In this document: in pieces, positions 1 to 10,531 of the stretch | How positions within the stretch are numbered: position 1 is the first letter of the stretch | How the letters are laid out: each line of letters opens with the position of its first letter | Notes under the pieces: model-generated | The model's database searches: none | Seen by the model: only the letters and a program-made list of their open reading frames with translations | What the model was told of the DNA's origin: nothing | From: Lepidostoma basale | Taxonomy: Eukaryota; Arthropoda; Insecta; Trichoptera; Lepidostomatidae | DNA: 64,000 nt | Direction of reading: 5' to 3' | Assembly: GCA_022606425.2 (NCBI GenBank) | Contig: JAHDVF020001225.1 | Location: forward strand, 124,001 to 188,000 | Made by a program: the position numbers and the translations under genes

Positions 1-455
1 TAACCATTGCGGGGTTATCAATTCATGATTTAATTGTATCTCAATAGAGACGAAGATGCAAATTAGAAACTGAATATGGTTGATCAAGGTGTTTACAGGA
101 CTTATGACCTGTCATTGGTTTAGTTAAGCGCACGCTTTATGTAATTACAACATTCCCCATTCCACCTTTCTTATGACCATGTCTGACAAAAGTTGTATTA
201 ATGTTAAAGTCCAACACCAGAATTCACATGTCAGTTTCAATGCGCCATCTATGAAGATTTGATTATATATGTTAATCTCTAAGATTAATCTTTATAATCT
301 ACATACTAACGCCATCTATGAAGATTAATGTTTATTAAGCATTAAACAGAACCTCTTTTTAACACAATGTGAAAGGCTACCCCGCCATTAGTGCATTGTT
401 AGAAGCCGCCTGGAGATGTCACTCCTATCTATATGCCAAACTTTGACATTTGAAC
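1..455. repeat. FB foldback-type repeat, copy 1 (cut by window edge)
   Basis: Copy of a dispersed repeat also seen at 25420, 42396, 49990 and 53445. Shared landmarks in order are TTGTATCTCAATAGAGAC, a block reading ACAGGACTTATGACCTGTCA, CATTCCCCATTCC, CGCCATCTAT and GGAGATGTC. Full copies carry the first block inverted at the far end, so this is a long-terminal-inverted-repeat, non-coding element. No open frame of note. Confidence 0.7.
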
Positions 456-524
456 AGAACTTCTTCAACAAGAATTTGCTAAGCTTTCATCAGTACTGAG
501 CTTTGTCAGTGAATTTCGTAAATT

Positions 525-703
525 ACTGAAAGGCAGTTCATGGCTTGTTCGAAGTAGGAACAATCTACGAGCCTGCATGTCACGATATATGAATATAGAA
601 GAGACGTGAGAGTTGTCACGATAGAACAGTGTTGCGGTCAATCCTATCTGCCTACCCCTACGGAGAAACGCCGTGATGGTTCGTTAGTTAGTTAGTTATA
701 TTT
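525..703 (+). mobile_element. TTAG-LINE 3' end fragment
   Basis: Extreme 3' end of the commonest LINE in the window, recognisable by the block CATGTCACGATATATGAAT, the CCCCTACGGAG hairpin and a tail GATGGTTCGTTAGTTAGTTA. Coding frame is broken. About 180 bp, 5'-truncated. Confidence 0.75.
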
Positions 704-889
704 GAAACGTTTTTAGATAAATTGTACAATTTAAAATCTATATGCGTTGTATTTTCTGCGGTAAGGTCGGCTAAATTGCGTAAAAAGTGCAGATTTAATT
801 CATCATTGATTTATATTATATTTTATTATTATTTAATTAATTATAATACTAGTAATATACCACAAAGCGAATATTTTCAATATTAAAAT

Positions 890-1090
890 TTAAAATGATA
901 TACTGTGTACGATAGAGTGTCGAATGAAAATATTAGAAGGGAATCCAGTGCGAATGAAAGTCTTATGAACAAAATAATGAAAGGAACATTAAAATGGTTT
1001 GAACACATAGAAAGAAAGAATGGTTAAATAAGTATATGTTAACGATTTAAATGGAAATAGAAATAGAGAAAAACGAAGGAAAACTTCGTC
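890..1090 (+). mobile_element. TTAG-LINE relic
   Basis: Internal piece of the TTAG-LINE ORF2 C-terminus. It aligns with the segment encoding YDRVSNENIR and the RWFGHMERM motif in better copies, but is frameshifted and lacks the usual tail. Confidence 0.65.
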
Positions 1091-1143
1091 CGATTAAATA
1101 AATCAATGAGGAGTCCTAATAATTGTTCTTCTCCGGTCTCAAT

Positions 1144-1560
1144 CTAAAGATTGGTCTGCAGCAAGGCGACGCATCTCGTCTTCCACTCCGCTCGGTCGTC
1201 GGCAATTCTCTTTAACTCCGCATAAGCGGTGCAGTACATATCTTGACAAATCTGGTCTTGGTAATCCTGGCGAGGTCGTCCTCTGCCAATCGATCCCACG
1301 ACCATTCCCTCCAATAAATCATGCAGGAAACATTCGTGTCCCAACACATGACCAATCGATATGGTGTTCAACATGTGCCTATTCTCTTCAACTTTGCTGA
1401 GAACCTTCTCATTTGAAACGTGGTCCCTCCATAAAACATGGAAAATTCGTCGGTAGGTCCACATTTCAAATGCCTCCAGCCTTTTGTGCTCTTTTTCGCC
1501 TAGGCACCAAGTCTCGCAGCCGTATAGTAAAACAATCCACACCAATATTTTTAAAAGGTG
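1144..1560 (-). mobile_element. LINE-E-related ORF2 C-terminus
   Basis: Minus-strand open frame of 133 residues (1144-1545) with the arrangement LLYGCETWCLGEKEHKRLEAF, FEMWTYRRIF, WRDHVSNEKVL and RGRPRQDYQDQI, typical of the region after the reverse-transcriptase domain in insect non-LTR elements. It resembles the LINE-E copies at 37700 and 58738 but is divergent. No reverse-transcriptase catalytic motif is left, so this is a dead fragment. Confidence 0.75.
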
Positions 1561-1564
1561 TTTT

Positions 1565-1640
1565 CTAGAAGTTCTATTAATTTTTATGTGAATGACATGT
1601 TTAGACTGTCTAAGGCATTTGACGTTTGATAATGAAAACA
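1565..1640 (-). repeat. H repeat fragment (degenerate hammerhead-like)
   Basis: Read on the minus strand it carries ATGCCTTAGACAG followed by AAACATGTCATT, the signature of the H repeat (see 35410-36230). The conserved GAAAC is mutated to TAAAC. Confidence 0.5.
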
Positions 1641-1664
1641 GATGTTTTCATTTGCATATATTAA

Positions 1665-2370
1665 TTAATTGAAGAAAGATTGGGGCTAACAATAAATGTC
1701 AGAAAAACCAAATGGATGACATTCGGACAGCTTGACTACAGTGGGTTTGTATTGCATTTGAACGGCCGTAACGTTGAAAGGGTGGAAACATTTAAATGCC
1801 TCGGCAGCATACTGACGCAATCTCTTGAGCCAGGTGTAGAGATAAAATGCTGAATTGAGGCAGCAAGAGCTACATTTAATAAAATGAAATCACTCTTCTG
1901 AAATGCAAACATAAACTTGAAACTCCGCCAGAGAATGATCAAATGTGGTTTATTTTATTGTTTGGATGTGAAACGTGGACCTTGAAAGACAACTCAATGA
2001 ACTAACTGGAAGCATTTGAAATGTGCCCCTATCGCTGAATGCTCCGAATTCCCTGGACAGACATGGTTACCAAAACCGAAGTCCTGAGGCGAGCTAGAGT
2101 TGACAGGGAACTGTTATCAACTATCAAGGTTCGGAAATTTTTACGTCGTCATATACTGCATAGGGAAAAGTACCATCTTCTCAAACTGATATTGGAGGGT
2201 AAAATTGAGGGACGCTGAGGGTCCGGTAGGAGACAAATGTCCTGGCTGCGAAACGTGAGGGAGTGGACCGGCATCCGAAGTGTGAAGGAGCTGTTCCGAG
2301 CGGGGCAGGACAGGGACATGTTCGCCGAGGTGATCGTCAACATTGGAGGGATACGACAGGGTACTTGAAA
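1665..2370 (+). mobile_element. LINE-B ORF2 C-terminus, decayed
   Basis: Plus-strand relic with several frameshifts. Readable pieces in order: a KTKWMTF-like stretch, RVETFKCLGSI, FNKMKSLF, LKLRQRMIK, the MW-x-YR block, a TDMVT motif and a WLRNVREWTGI-like C-terminus, ending at ACAGGGTACTTGAAAA. Same family as 11245-11708 and 48095-48700. Antisense frames in it are shadows. Confidence 0.75.
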
Positions 2371-3044
2371 ATTGTTTTAAATTAAGATCCATGTTTCATA
2401 TATTAATTATATATGTATTATATATTTATGGGCAAGGAAGATGTGTAGTGTTACTACAATACATTTCACGTCTGGAAACGACACAAGTCGGCGAACCCCC
2501 CAACTACAGTACAGTGGCAAGAGAGACAGGAGATATAATTCTATCTCTAGAACCATCCTCACTAGACATGGATAATAATGACCTGCCTTTAATACGAACA
2601 AGAACAAAGAAGAATATTATTTAGGCTAAATCTTTTATTCGGTAACTGAAACAAAATTGGCGAAAATATACATTTCTGGGATTTGTTATTTCGTTCATCA
2701 ATTTATATCAATTTTGAATAAGAATATTTGGAAGAATTTTCTGAAAAGATAAGAAACTTAGAAGTACTGCAATATCTTAAACCCTTTAGAAGAGGCCCTA
2801 TCGGAATATTTTGAATAGTAAGATGTCATATATTTTTAGATCAAATCAGCAAGCTTCTTAGAATTCACAGAATATACGCAAATGGCGAATGAAAATCCGA
2901 TTTCACACATATACGAGTATTATATGAAATATTTTTGTACATGCATATAATTGTCTTAATTCAATGTCTCTAATTTGGTTATGCTATCTTTTTCTAGAGA
3001 TATTATTTTAAAGTTCTTGCTGGTTAAGTGCCTAATTACAGCTA
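2371..3044. other. No recognised feature
   Basis: AT-rich sequence. The 93-residue plus frame at 2343-2624 starts inside LINE-B, has no recognised motif and is probably a chance frame. Nothing else stands out. Confidence 0.5.
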
Positions 3045-3468
3045 ATTTAAAAAAACGGTGGATACGTGTAACATAAATTAAATAAACACAAAAGTCCGGA
3101 TCGTCCATGTCAACATGTGCAACATCGAAAAAAAACATTATGTGTTATTACATTATGTGCTTAATTAAAAATACGGTGGATTCGTGGAACATAAATAAAA
3201 TAGTCAGTATGTGCACCATCTCAAAAGAACATTTTGTGTTAAATTATTTTTATTTTGTTATTTTATTTTATATCATTGTATTTTATGTTATTTGTTTTAG
3301 ATTTATTTAGTGGGTGTTGGACGATCGAAATGTGCGCAGGAGATGCCTGTTGGTGGCGATGAGGTTCGTAACCCATCACACCGCGTCTCCCGCGGGGCGA
3401 AAAGAGAAGACAGTCCATTCTTTCTGCCTACCCTTTCGGGAAGACGGCGTTATGGTTAGTTAGTTAGT
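3045..3468 (+). mobile_element. SINE-T, near full length
   Basis: A non-coding 425-bp repeat, also at 7915-8345 (-), 33665-34728 (+, interrupted) and 56415-56790 (-). It begins with two diverged tandem units each containing ACGGTGGATWCGTGKAACAT, passes through GGAGATGCCT, a GAGGTTCGTAACCC stretch loosely resembling a pol III B box, and CGTCTCCCGCGGGGCG, then ends in TTCTTTCTGCCTACCC, a GC hairpin and GGTTAGTTAGTTAG. The last 50-60 bases match the TTAG-LINE 3' end, so it probably borrows that LINE's enzyme. Confidence 0.75.
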
Positions 3469-3479
3469 TTTTTTACTAG

Positions 3480-4327
3480 AGCATTGAAAATTGTGTATTA
3501 TACACAATGGGATATAGATACACAATGGACAACCAGCAACTAGCACATGTATCTACGATAAGAGATCTCGGGATCAATTATGAGAGTAGGCTGACTTTTC
3601 GTGCACATATTGAGAGGATTTGTGGCACTGCACTGAGGATGTTGGGCTTCATCGTCCGTACCAGCAGAGTTTTCAGGGATCCTCATGTGCTCAGAGTCCT
3701 ATACAACACATTGGTTCGGAGCAGACTCGAAAGTGGTTCTGTGATATGGAGTCCTCATGAGGCGAGATATTCCGTTATGCTGGAGAGGGTTCAGAAAAAA
3801 ATTCTGAGGTATCTCTACATGAGGGAGTATGGTAGCTATCCGTGGCTCTATCCCAGAGCATTTATTTTGGGAACGCTTGAGGCCAACTCTCTGCAGCTTC
3901 GAAGAGATGGGCATCTCATAACCCATTTCTTTAGATTACTCAGGGAATGTTTCGAGAACTTGGTCGTGCTGGAGGGTGTTCGGCTTTTTGTCCCTGATAG
4001 ATATCTCCGACAGCGACAGCATATATTGTTTTACCTACCGGCCGCCAGAACCAACCTGCCTCTGGTGACACCGGTGGGAAGAGCAAATAATCTACTGAAC
4101 GCGGTCTCCTCGGAGATCGACGTCTTTCATATAAGTGAAAGTACGTTCAGAAGGCAAATACTTTTAATTCTAGAGAGTATCCTGTCTTCCTAATGTTGAA
4201 CCATCTCTCATGCGTTTCTGGTACTATTCTATACACAATATATTACTTTACCTGTTCTCAGTAGATGCCTTAAAAAAATATTTTGTAATGTCTGTTGATG
4301 AAATAAATTGATTTGATTTGATTTGAT
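3480..4327 (+). mobile_element. TTGAT-LINE (jockey-clade) ORF2 C-terminus with intact tail
   Basis: Open frame 3507-4193 (228 residues) covers the post-reverse-transcriptase region of a jockey/R1-type element: HVSTIRDLGINYESRLTF, CGTALRMLGFIVR, LYNTLVRSRLESGSVIWSP, MLERVQKKILRYLY and a closing LPLVTPVGRANNLLNAVSSE block. These are the usual thumb/C-terminal landmarks of Drosophila jockey-like pol proteins. The stop is followed by about 110 bp and a tail of repeated TTTGATTTGA units. 5'-truncated. This is the best copy of the family in the window. Confidence 0.85.
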
Positions 4328-5560
4328 AATTTGGCGCTGTTTGTAAATTTTTTTGTTGAAATACCATATAAATAAATAAATTAATACAACAAACAGGAGA
4401 GATGGTCGAAAACAGAACTGGATAGACACGTTTCTTGGAGGAGGCGAAAACCGACTTGGGATGATACGCTGAAAAATCATATTAGTAAATTATTTTCAGT
4501 AATAAATTCTTGGTACTTCTACGACTTTTTTTATATGTCCAAATATGTACGCACACAATAAAATATATATTATGCGTACGCAAGCATAGAGTCAATACAA
4601 ATGTATTTGGGTCTCCAATCATTCTTTCAATTATTTGTCTACGTCCTGGAGAGATATATGAGGATATGAGGATTCCGGAATACAAAGGCATTTCCCATAA
4701 AGTTCGACAAAGAGCCGTCATAGAATTTTCTGAATGCGGGATCATTCAATAAACGAAAATAAATCTAATTAAATTGCTCGCCCATTGTGGACTCGGCCAT
4801 CGCAAGTATCTGATGGGTCGCCATTGTTTTGGACTTGTTTAAGGGACAAAACTAACGCACACATATACAGCTGTATAGAAAACTCATTATTTAGTAAAAA
4901 AAACTTTCACTCTTCATTTCGTGGTCTAACAAATTAGCAACAATCCGAAAAATCTACAAATATTAAGCTTAAAAGGTCATCGCAGTGGTATATTTATTTA
5001 TTTGATTATTTATTGGTGCGTAATGTCCCTGAGGTTATTTAATCTATTTTTTTTTAGGGTAACAAACAGCGAATAAGTGTTTATCTATTAAAATACACAA
5101 AGAAGATCTCAAATAAGGCCAATTACATGTTACCACAAATATAAATGAATGAACAGAGTTAACATTATAGACTTATGAAACGAGATTTAAGTAAACTAAA
5201 ATCAATATAAAACTAACTAAGGTAATAGTATAAAAATTAACAAAAAGATAATAATAATAATAATACAAGTAAAGAAATATAACATAATAGCACTATACAC
5301 ACCGAAAAGTTGCTGCAAATATATGGACAAGTGTATAAAAGAGCTGAAAGGGTTGGATGTAGGTGCCAAAATGAGCTGAGTGTCAGTAAGCTGTCTCTTT
5401 GACTTGATCCCCTCTTCCAAAAGCAAGCAAAGCAAAGTACAAATTATTTTACCACTTCTATATTTTAGTATGGAGTTTAATGTCTTCAATTTGTGTGTTA
5501 GTCAATATTTTCGTATTTTTTTTATATACTTTGTATACAATATTAACTTTTTAAACAAAT
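4328..5560. other. No recognised gene
   Basis: AT-rich stretch. A frame at 4510-4752 (+) and its antisense have no motif I know. Tandem ATAATAATAATAAT occurs at about 5249-5263. Possibly old repeat sequence. Confidence 0.4.
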
Positions 5561-5568
5561 TAAAATTA

Positions 5569-5614
5569 AATATCAAACATGTTTCGTACTACCCAGCTCT
5601 TCCTCAGTGATATT
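5569..5614 (-). ncRNA. Hammerhead ribozyme-like module, family 1
   Basis: On the minus strand: stem I strand AATATCA, core CTGAGGA, a hairpin AGAGCTGGGTAGTAC, then GAAA, palindrome ACATGT, one T, and TGATATT. AATATCA and TGATATT are exactly complementary (7 bp), the core matches CUGANGA/GAAA, and the base 5' of the predicted cut is U, allowed at position 17. Caveat: one extra unpaired A follows CUGANGA before stem II, as in all copies here, and stem II has a mismatch in this copy. Confidence 0.6.
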
Positions 5615-5698
5615 GTATAGATATTTAAAATATTATAAAAAAATTTACAAAAATGGTCAGTTTTGACAGATGTTATAAAGATTTAATTTGGAACGTTT

Positions 5699-5998
5699 AT
5701 GCTTTTGTTATAACAAATATTATGAATCAATTTAAAATTGAAAATAATTATTTAAAGTTCTTATTGGGAACCCAATAAGAACTTCAAATAATTATTATTT
5801 TAAAAATTAAATTTATTCATAATATTTGTTATAGCAAAAGCATACCCAGAAACATGGATGATATTTATTTTTAATTTGTTTAATATAATAAGAACTTCAA
5901 AAAAAAATTATTTCAAAATTTAAATTTATTCATAATGTTTGTTATAACAAAAGAATACACAGAAACATGTCTGATATTTAATTTTAATTTGTTTAAAT
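5699..5998 (+). repeat. Palindromic body and two 3' half-modules of the family 1 element
   Basis: Bases 5699-5768 and 5771-5846 are inverted copies around a centre reading TTATTGGGAACCCAATAA. Downstream, two direct copies start with ATAAGAACTTCAAA and end in CAGAAACATG...GATATTT (about 5838-5870 and 5960-5982). These are the 3' halves of the hammerhead-like module of 5569-5614 in the opposite orientation, with the CTGANGA half deleted. Confidence 0.6.
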
Positions 5999-6359
5999 AG
6001 TGAGTATTGTATACAAAGTATATAGAAAAAATACAAAAATATTACAAAATTATTATAATATTACAAAAATTAATATTAAATATTACATAAAAAATACAAA
6101 AATATAAAGTTATAGTGTGATTTACCAAAAACTCTCGAGAACCGAAACAAGTTTTCTTAATTTCCCAAAAAACATGAATTTTGGATTTGGTGCGATATGG
6201 CTAGGGAGATGTCTCTTTTACTATCTCCAAACTGAACAGAAAAATTAAAAATACCTTTGTAATTGAATTATACAATATATTAAAATTATTATGTTTTCTA
6301 AGTGATAGTCCCACCATTCAAATAACAAAAATAATTTTATAAATAGGACCGCAGTTAGA

Positions 6360-6665
6360 AGTCAGAGTCTACTAATAGGACAAAGAACCTTGGGATAAAT
6401 GTAAGCCCTTCGCTCCATCGCAGGCGAAACCCTCAGAGATTGGATCAAAAATGAAACGATAAGGTCTGTCTATGGTGTTAAGGACATATAAAATGGGAAA
6501 GAAGCAGAAGGAGCTTTTGAAGAGACCACGTGGATCGCATGGAGAATACAAGAATTGCAAAAATTGATAAAGATGAAAACCCAAGCAGCAATAGATTACC
6601 AGAAAGGCCGCCAAAAAGATGTAGAGATGGTTGGATTACATCATTCCAGGACAGTTAAATGTCAT
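6360..6665 (+). mobile_element. LINE ORF2 C-terminal relic
   Basis: Broken plus-strand frames give a DHVDRMENTRIAKIDKDENP stretch followed by LPERPPKRCRDGWITSFQDS. This is the W-x-x-H-V-x-R-M ... R-P-P-x-R-W ending of an insect non-LTR element. Same general type as 13926-14165. Confidence 0.65.
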
Positions 6666-6774
6666 AAAAAAGTCATACGACCTAAAATAATAGGAAAAAT
6701 AAGAATAAAAAGACTGCTGTATTGACATAAGAAGACGATGATAAAAGTTCCGAAATAGCATTTTTTAAAATTAA

Positions 6775-6902
6775 ACCGGTTCTATGCAACTTCGACCTCT
6801 CAACGAATTGTGAATGAGAATATGTACGAGAAGTTCGATGTGTCGGGAAAAGGAGAGAATCCTTTTTAGAAAACCTTCGAGAATGGTTCAGTTGCAGCAC
6901 AA
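6775..6902 (+). mobile_element. LINE-B-like C-terminal fragment
   Basis: Bases around 6835-6900 read RCVGKRRESFLENLREWFSCST, matching the G-R-R-x-S-W-L-R-N-L-R-E-W ending of LINE-B proteins. Short and isolated. Confidence 0.55.
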
Positions 6903-6981
6903 TTTTTTTTCTTTTTTAATTTTTTTTATACCATTTGTTTACACAACACTTACTTTAATTTTTTTTTAATTATATAGACAT

Positions 6982-7007
6982 CTTTCGGACAACCAGTCCT
7001 TCTTCAG
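6982..7007 (-). ncRNA. Hammerhead-like module, family 2 (left of a pair)
   Basis: Minus strand: CTGAAGA, hairpin AGGACTGGTTGTCC, then GAAAG in place of GAAAC, then ATGTC. Hairpin GGAC/GTCC is intact. It faces away from the plus-strand copy at 7155-7178. Stem I pairs only with a bulged base. Confidence 0.5.
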
Positions 7008-7154
7008 TGATACATATTATAAAGATACATATTTAAAATATTATATGATCTGACAGATGATATAAAGATTCTTCTTCTTAAAAAGATATTAAATAATCTT
7101 TATAACACCTGTTAGATCATGTAAACAATTTTATAATATTTTAAATATGTATCA

Positions 7155-7178
7155 CTGAAGAAGGTGGTTGTCCGAAAC
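7155..7178 (+). ncRNA. Hammerhead-like module, family 2 (right of a pair)
   Basis: CTGAAGA, AGGTGGTTGTCC, GAAAC, then ATGTCT. The palindrome ACATGT would form stem III in a dimer, with C at the cleavage position. It forms an outward-facing inverted pair with 6982-7007, separated by about 150 bp of partly palindromic AT-rich DNA. Confidence 0.5.
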
Positions 7179-7259
7179 ATGTCTATGTAATTTTTTTTAA
7201 TGTAAGTGTTGTTTTAACAAAGTGCATAAAAAAATAAAAAAATAAATAAAGCAATTACA

Positions 7260-7905
7260 ATACAAAGTATGGTTAATATAGAACAAACTTTTATATTCGG
7301 ACCTGCTGTATCAAGGGTAGAAATGTCCATGATCATGCCCAACCATTAATAGGAGAGGATCGGGAAAAACAATAATATTAACAATAGAAATGACCTTAAA
7401 GAATTGAGAACCTTTTTCTCTTGAAGGTAAAAGGAAAAACACGTATACTTTAATGCAGGTTCAATTCAATACATACAAAATGCAGGTACAAATTTACCGT
7501 TCGGATAGTAACAAAGTTTTCTATCACAACAGGCAATCGATTGAGAACTGTTGTTTCATTACTTCTGGGATCGTACAAGAGCTAGAAAAGGATGCTGGAT
7601 AGCACTCGCAATGAAACTTGGAAACAATTTGTTTGAACGGGTGTTTCCCGCGTTTTATGGTCCAGTGTCTTTAACACGTACTGAGAGCAACCGCGGTCAC
7701 TTTATACGAGTACGTCATCTTAACGCGCCCGTGTCTGATAAGGAATGTAGCAGCTCACGTGTTAACTTTTTAGCTACGTGAGCCAAGATGTTAACCCTCC
7801 CTTCCCTGTGATGGGTATCTTCTACACGTAGCTTCTATTAACCATCAATATTTCTATACATGTAATAAATACAAGGTTAAGATTTTTGGTATTCCTCCAT
7901 AATAT
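7260..7905. other. Unassigned, possible LTR or old repeat
   Basis: Contains two mixed-composition stretches, 7420-7500 and 7540-7800, that look unlike the surrounding AT-rich DNA. The 76-residue plus frame at 7551-7781 has no family I recognise. No paired copy is visible in the window, so no class is assigned. Confidence 0.35.
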
Positions 7906-7914
7906 ATAACTAAC

Positions 7915-8345
7915 TAACTAACCATCACGCCGTCTCCCCGAAAGGGTAGGCAGAAAAAATGGACTGTCACACTTTAACCGATGCGGCACTCCATCCTTCT
8001 CTTTTCGCCCCGCGGGAGACGCGGTGTGATGGGTAGCGAACCTCATCGCCACCAATAGGCATCTCCCGCGCACACTTCGATCTTCCAACGTCCACAAAAT
8101 AAATCTAAAACAAATAATATAAAATACAATGGTATAAAATAAAATAACAAAATAAAAATAATTTAATACAAAATGTTATTTTTAGATGGTGCACATTTGT
8201 CTATTTAATTTATGTTCCACGAATCCACCGTTTTTTAAATTTAGCACATAATGTTTTTCTGATGTTGCACATGTTGACATGGACGATCCGGACTTTTGTG
8301 TTTATTTAATTTATGTTACACGTATCCACCGTTTTGTTTTCAATA
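7915..8345 (-). mobile_element. SINE-T, near full length
   Basis: Starts (minus-strand 3' end) with AACTAACTAACCATCACGCC and the CCCCGAAAGGG hairpin, and contains GGGGCG...GAGACGCGG and both tandem head units with ATCCACCG. Colinear with 3045-3468. Non-coding. Confidence 0.75.
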
Positions 8346-9110
8346 TATTTACGCATTAATTAAAAAAATTATATTAATAATAATCAGAATTCATCGGGTA
8401 CATTGTGAACATCGGAAACAAAATTCGTAGCGCTGAGTACGCGACACTATATTCGCATCTCACTCTTGCATATGTTCTAGCTCAATGTTCTCACTCTCGC
8501 CGTCCCGCCGGCGGCAGTCGCTTTCGAGCTTGCAACCAGAGTGAGTCTATGCCCGTTCCGTGAGCGTTGCCAGATGTTTTTTTTAAAATGTTTTTAGCAA
8601 TCAAATCTCAATTATTATAATTTTTGACTTCAATTATAATTATATAAGGGGATTAGCTATGAATGTTCCTATTTTTCCGATTTAAAATCGCTAATTTTTT
8701 ATTTACGCATTTCTACAGAAATTTTTATATTTTCTTCCCTCTTCTGCTTCATGCTTCATTTCTTTACATAAGGGTTGGCTCTAGAACTACAGACACAAAC
8801 TGAAGACACACACAAACAAATACTTTCCGCAAAAACAACGTGTTTATTTTATACTATAACACAAGTTTTGTTGACCTAGCAAATCTTATATATACGATTA
8901 TTTCTACGCTGGAATGATTGTTCTTGGCAAACTGATATGAATTTTTTGGCACGTTTTGGCGTGACAGTTTCACAGTGTGCCATAAGGAAATCGGCAATTT
9001 GTATTTTGTATTTCAGCATTTTTTATAGAACACGAACATACTCCATTTACAAATAATCTATTTTATACGTACAAAATAAGTATTCATTGTCATGACACGT
9101 TTATAATTGA
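8346..9110. other. No recognised gene; local GC-rich block
   Basis: A GC-rich block at about 8420-8570, with CTCACTCTCGCCGTCCCGCC and AGTCGCTTTCGAGC, stands out from AT-rich flanks. A loosely similar CG-containing block occurs at 31260-31400. Function unknown; it could be an unclassified SINE or MITE. Confidence 0.35.
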
Positions 9111-9119
9111 AAAGTATTA

Positions 9120-9600
9120 ACCCTTTAAGTACCTCGCATGGTTTGGATATAAAAAAAACAAGTGAACGAGAGAAGATTTGTTAAAAGTTTGTATACAACG
9201 TAGAAATGAGGTCACTAAGAAGGATGTGCGGAAAAACAATGTATGATAGAATATATAATGATAAATAAGGAAATAATGTAAATCGGATGAATGCCTGATA
9301 AATAAAATCAAGAAAGGGTCACTAAGATGGTTTGGACATATGGAACGAATGGATGAGGAATGAGTGAATGGAAAAAGAAGTCGAGGAAGGCCAAGGAAGA
9401 CATGGCATGACGAAATTAATCAATAACTGAAATGCGGCCATGTTCGAATTAAGAACAATCGACGAGCGTGCATGTCACGATATGTGAATGTAGAAGAGTC
9501 GCTAGTGATATGTCAGGATAGAACAATGTGGCGATCCATCCTTTCTGCCTTCCCCTCCGGGGAAACGGCGTGAAGGTTGGTTAATTAGTTAGTTAGTTAG
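9120..9600 (+). mobile_element. TTAG-LINE 3' portion
   Basis: Reads VEMRSLRRMCGKTMYDRI and RWFGHMERMDEE, then the RGRPRKTWHDEI block with frameshifts, ending in CCCCTCCGGGG and GGTTGGTTAATTAGTTAGTTAG. 5'-truncated. Confidence 0.75.
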
Positions 9601-9825
9601 TGAATGGAAAGATAATGTATGGAAGACCAAGAAATGCATGGCATGACCAAATTAATCAATTACTAAAAGGCGGCCATATTCGAAGTAGAAAAAATCGACG
9701 AGCGTGCATGTTACGATGTACGAATGTAGAGGAATCCAGAGAGTCAAGTTAGGACAGATCAGTATAGCGGTTCATCGTCTCTGCCTACCCCTCGGGAAAA
9801 ACGGCATGATGGTTAGTTAATTATT
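9601..9825 (+). mobile_element. TTAG-LINE 3' end, second copy
   Basis: A second short 3' end immediately follows the tail of the preceding copy. It begins near ATGGAAAGATAATG and ends GGCATGATGGTTAGTTAATT, with the hairpin partly deleted (CCCCTCGGGA). It looks like insertion into, or extension from, the earlier tail. Confidence 0.65.
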
Positions 9826-9854
9826 AAATAGACTTGAAAATGTTTAAAATATAA

Positions 9855-10150
9855 CTAACTAACTAACTAACCATTACGCCGTTTCCCGGTGGGGGTAGGC
9901 AGAGACGATGGATCACCACACCGTTCTGTCCTGACACATCTTTCTTGCTTCCTCCACATTAAAACATCGCAACATGCACGTTCGAACATGACTTCGAATG
10001 TGGCCGCCTTTCATATTTGATTAATTTGGTCATGCCATACTTTTCTTGGTTTTCCACGACTTCTCTTTTCACTCACACTGCCTGTATACAATATTTTAAA
10101 CATTTTTCTCTCGTTGCCTCACATTTCTTCATTATTTCGTCGTATTCGGT
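9855..10150 (-). mobile_element. TTAG-LINE 3' end, inverted copy
   Basis: Begins with AACTAACTAACTAACC, the reverse complement of the tail, followed by the inverted hairpin and the antisense of the GRPRKTWHDQI block. It is tail-to-tail with the copies at 9120-9825. Confidence 0.7.
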
Positions 10151-10359
10151 ACTTATTTATTGTTTCTTGAACAATGATGTAAAACTCCACATAAATAAAT
10201 TAATACAAATGAAAACGTATGTTTTTTAGTTTTATTATAATTTATATGAATGACGTGTTTCGCCTTTGAAAACGCCGATTTTCTATAAGTCTAATTAAAC
10301 TGAATGGAATTGCAATGTGTTTCAATTATGGAATGATTTTCATTTTTTTTATTTCAATT

Positions 10360-10531
10360 ATGAAAGGGTCGCTGCGTTGGTTCGGACATATGGAGCGAAT
10401 GAATGGAAAAAGAATGGTTAAGAAAGTATACGTTAATGATATAAATGGATTACGGAGTCGAGGCAGACCGAGGAAAACATGGCATGACCAAATTTATCAA
10501 ATTTTAAATGTTGGTCATGTTAGAAGTCGGA
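10360..10531 (+). mobile_element. TTAG-LINE, 5' part of an interrupted copy
   Basis: Encodes KGSLRWFGHMERMNGKRMVK and RGRPRKTWHDQIYQILNVGH without breaks, then stops at AGAAGTCGGA (10522-10531). The rest resumes at 11709 after a 1.18-kb insertion. Confidence 0.8.

Noticed and set aside
2343..2624. 93-residue open frame as a gene
   Set aside because: Starts within the LINE-B end, no motif, low-complexity composition and no splice or promoter context.
7551..7781. 76-residue frame as a host exon
   Set aside because: No splice context or family; the surrounding block looks like an unclassified repeat.
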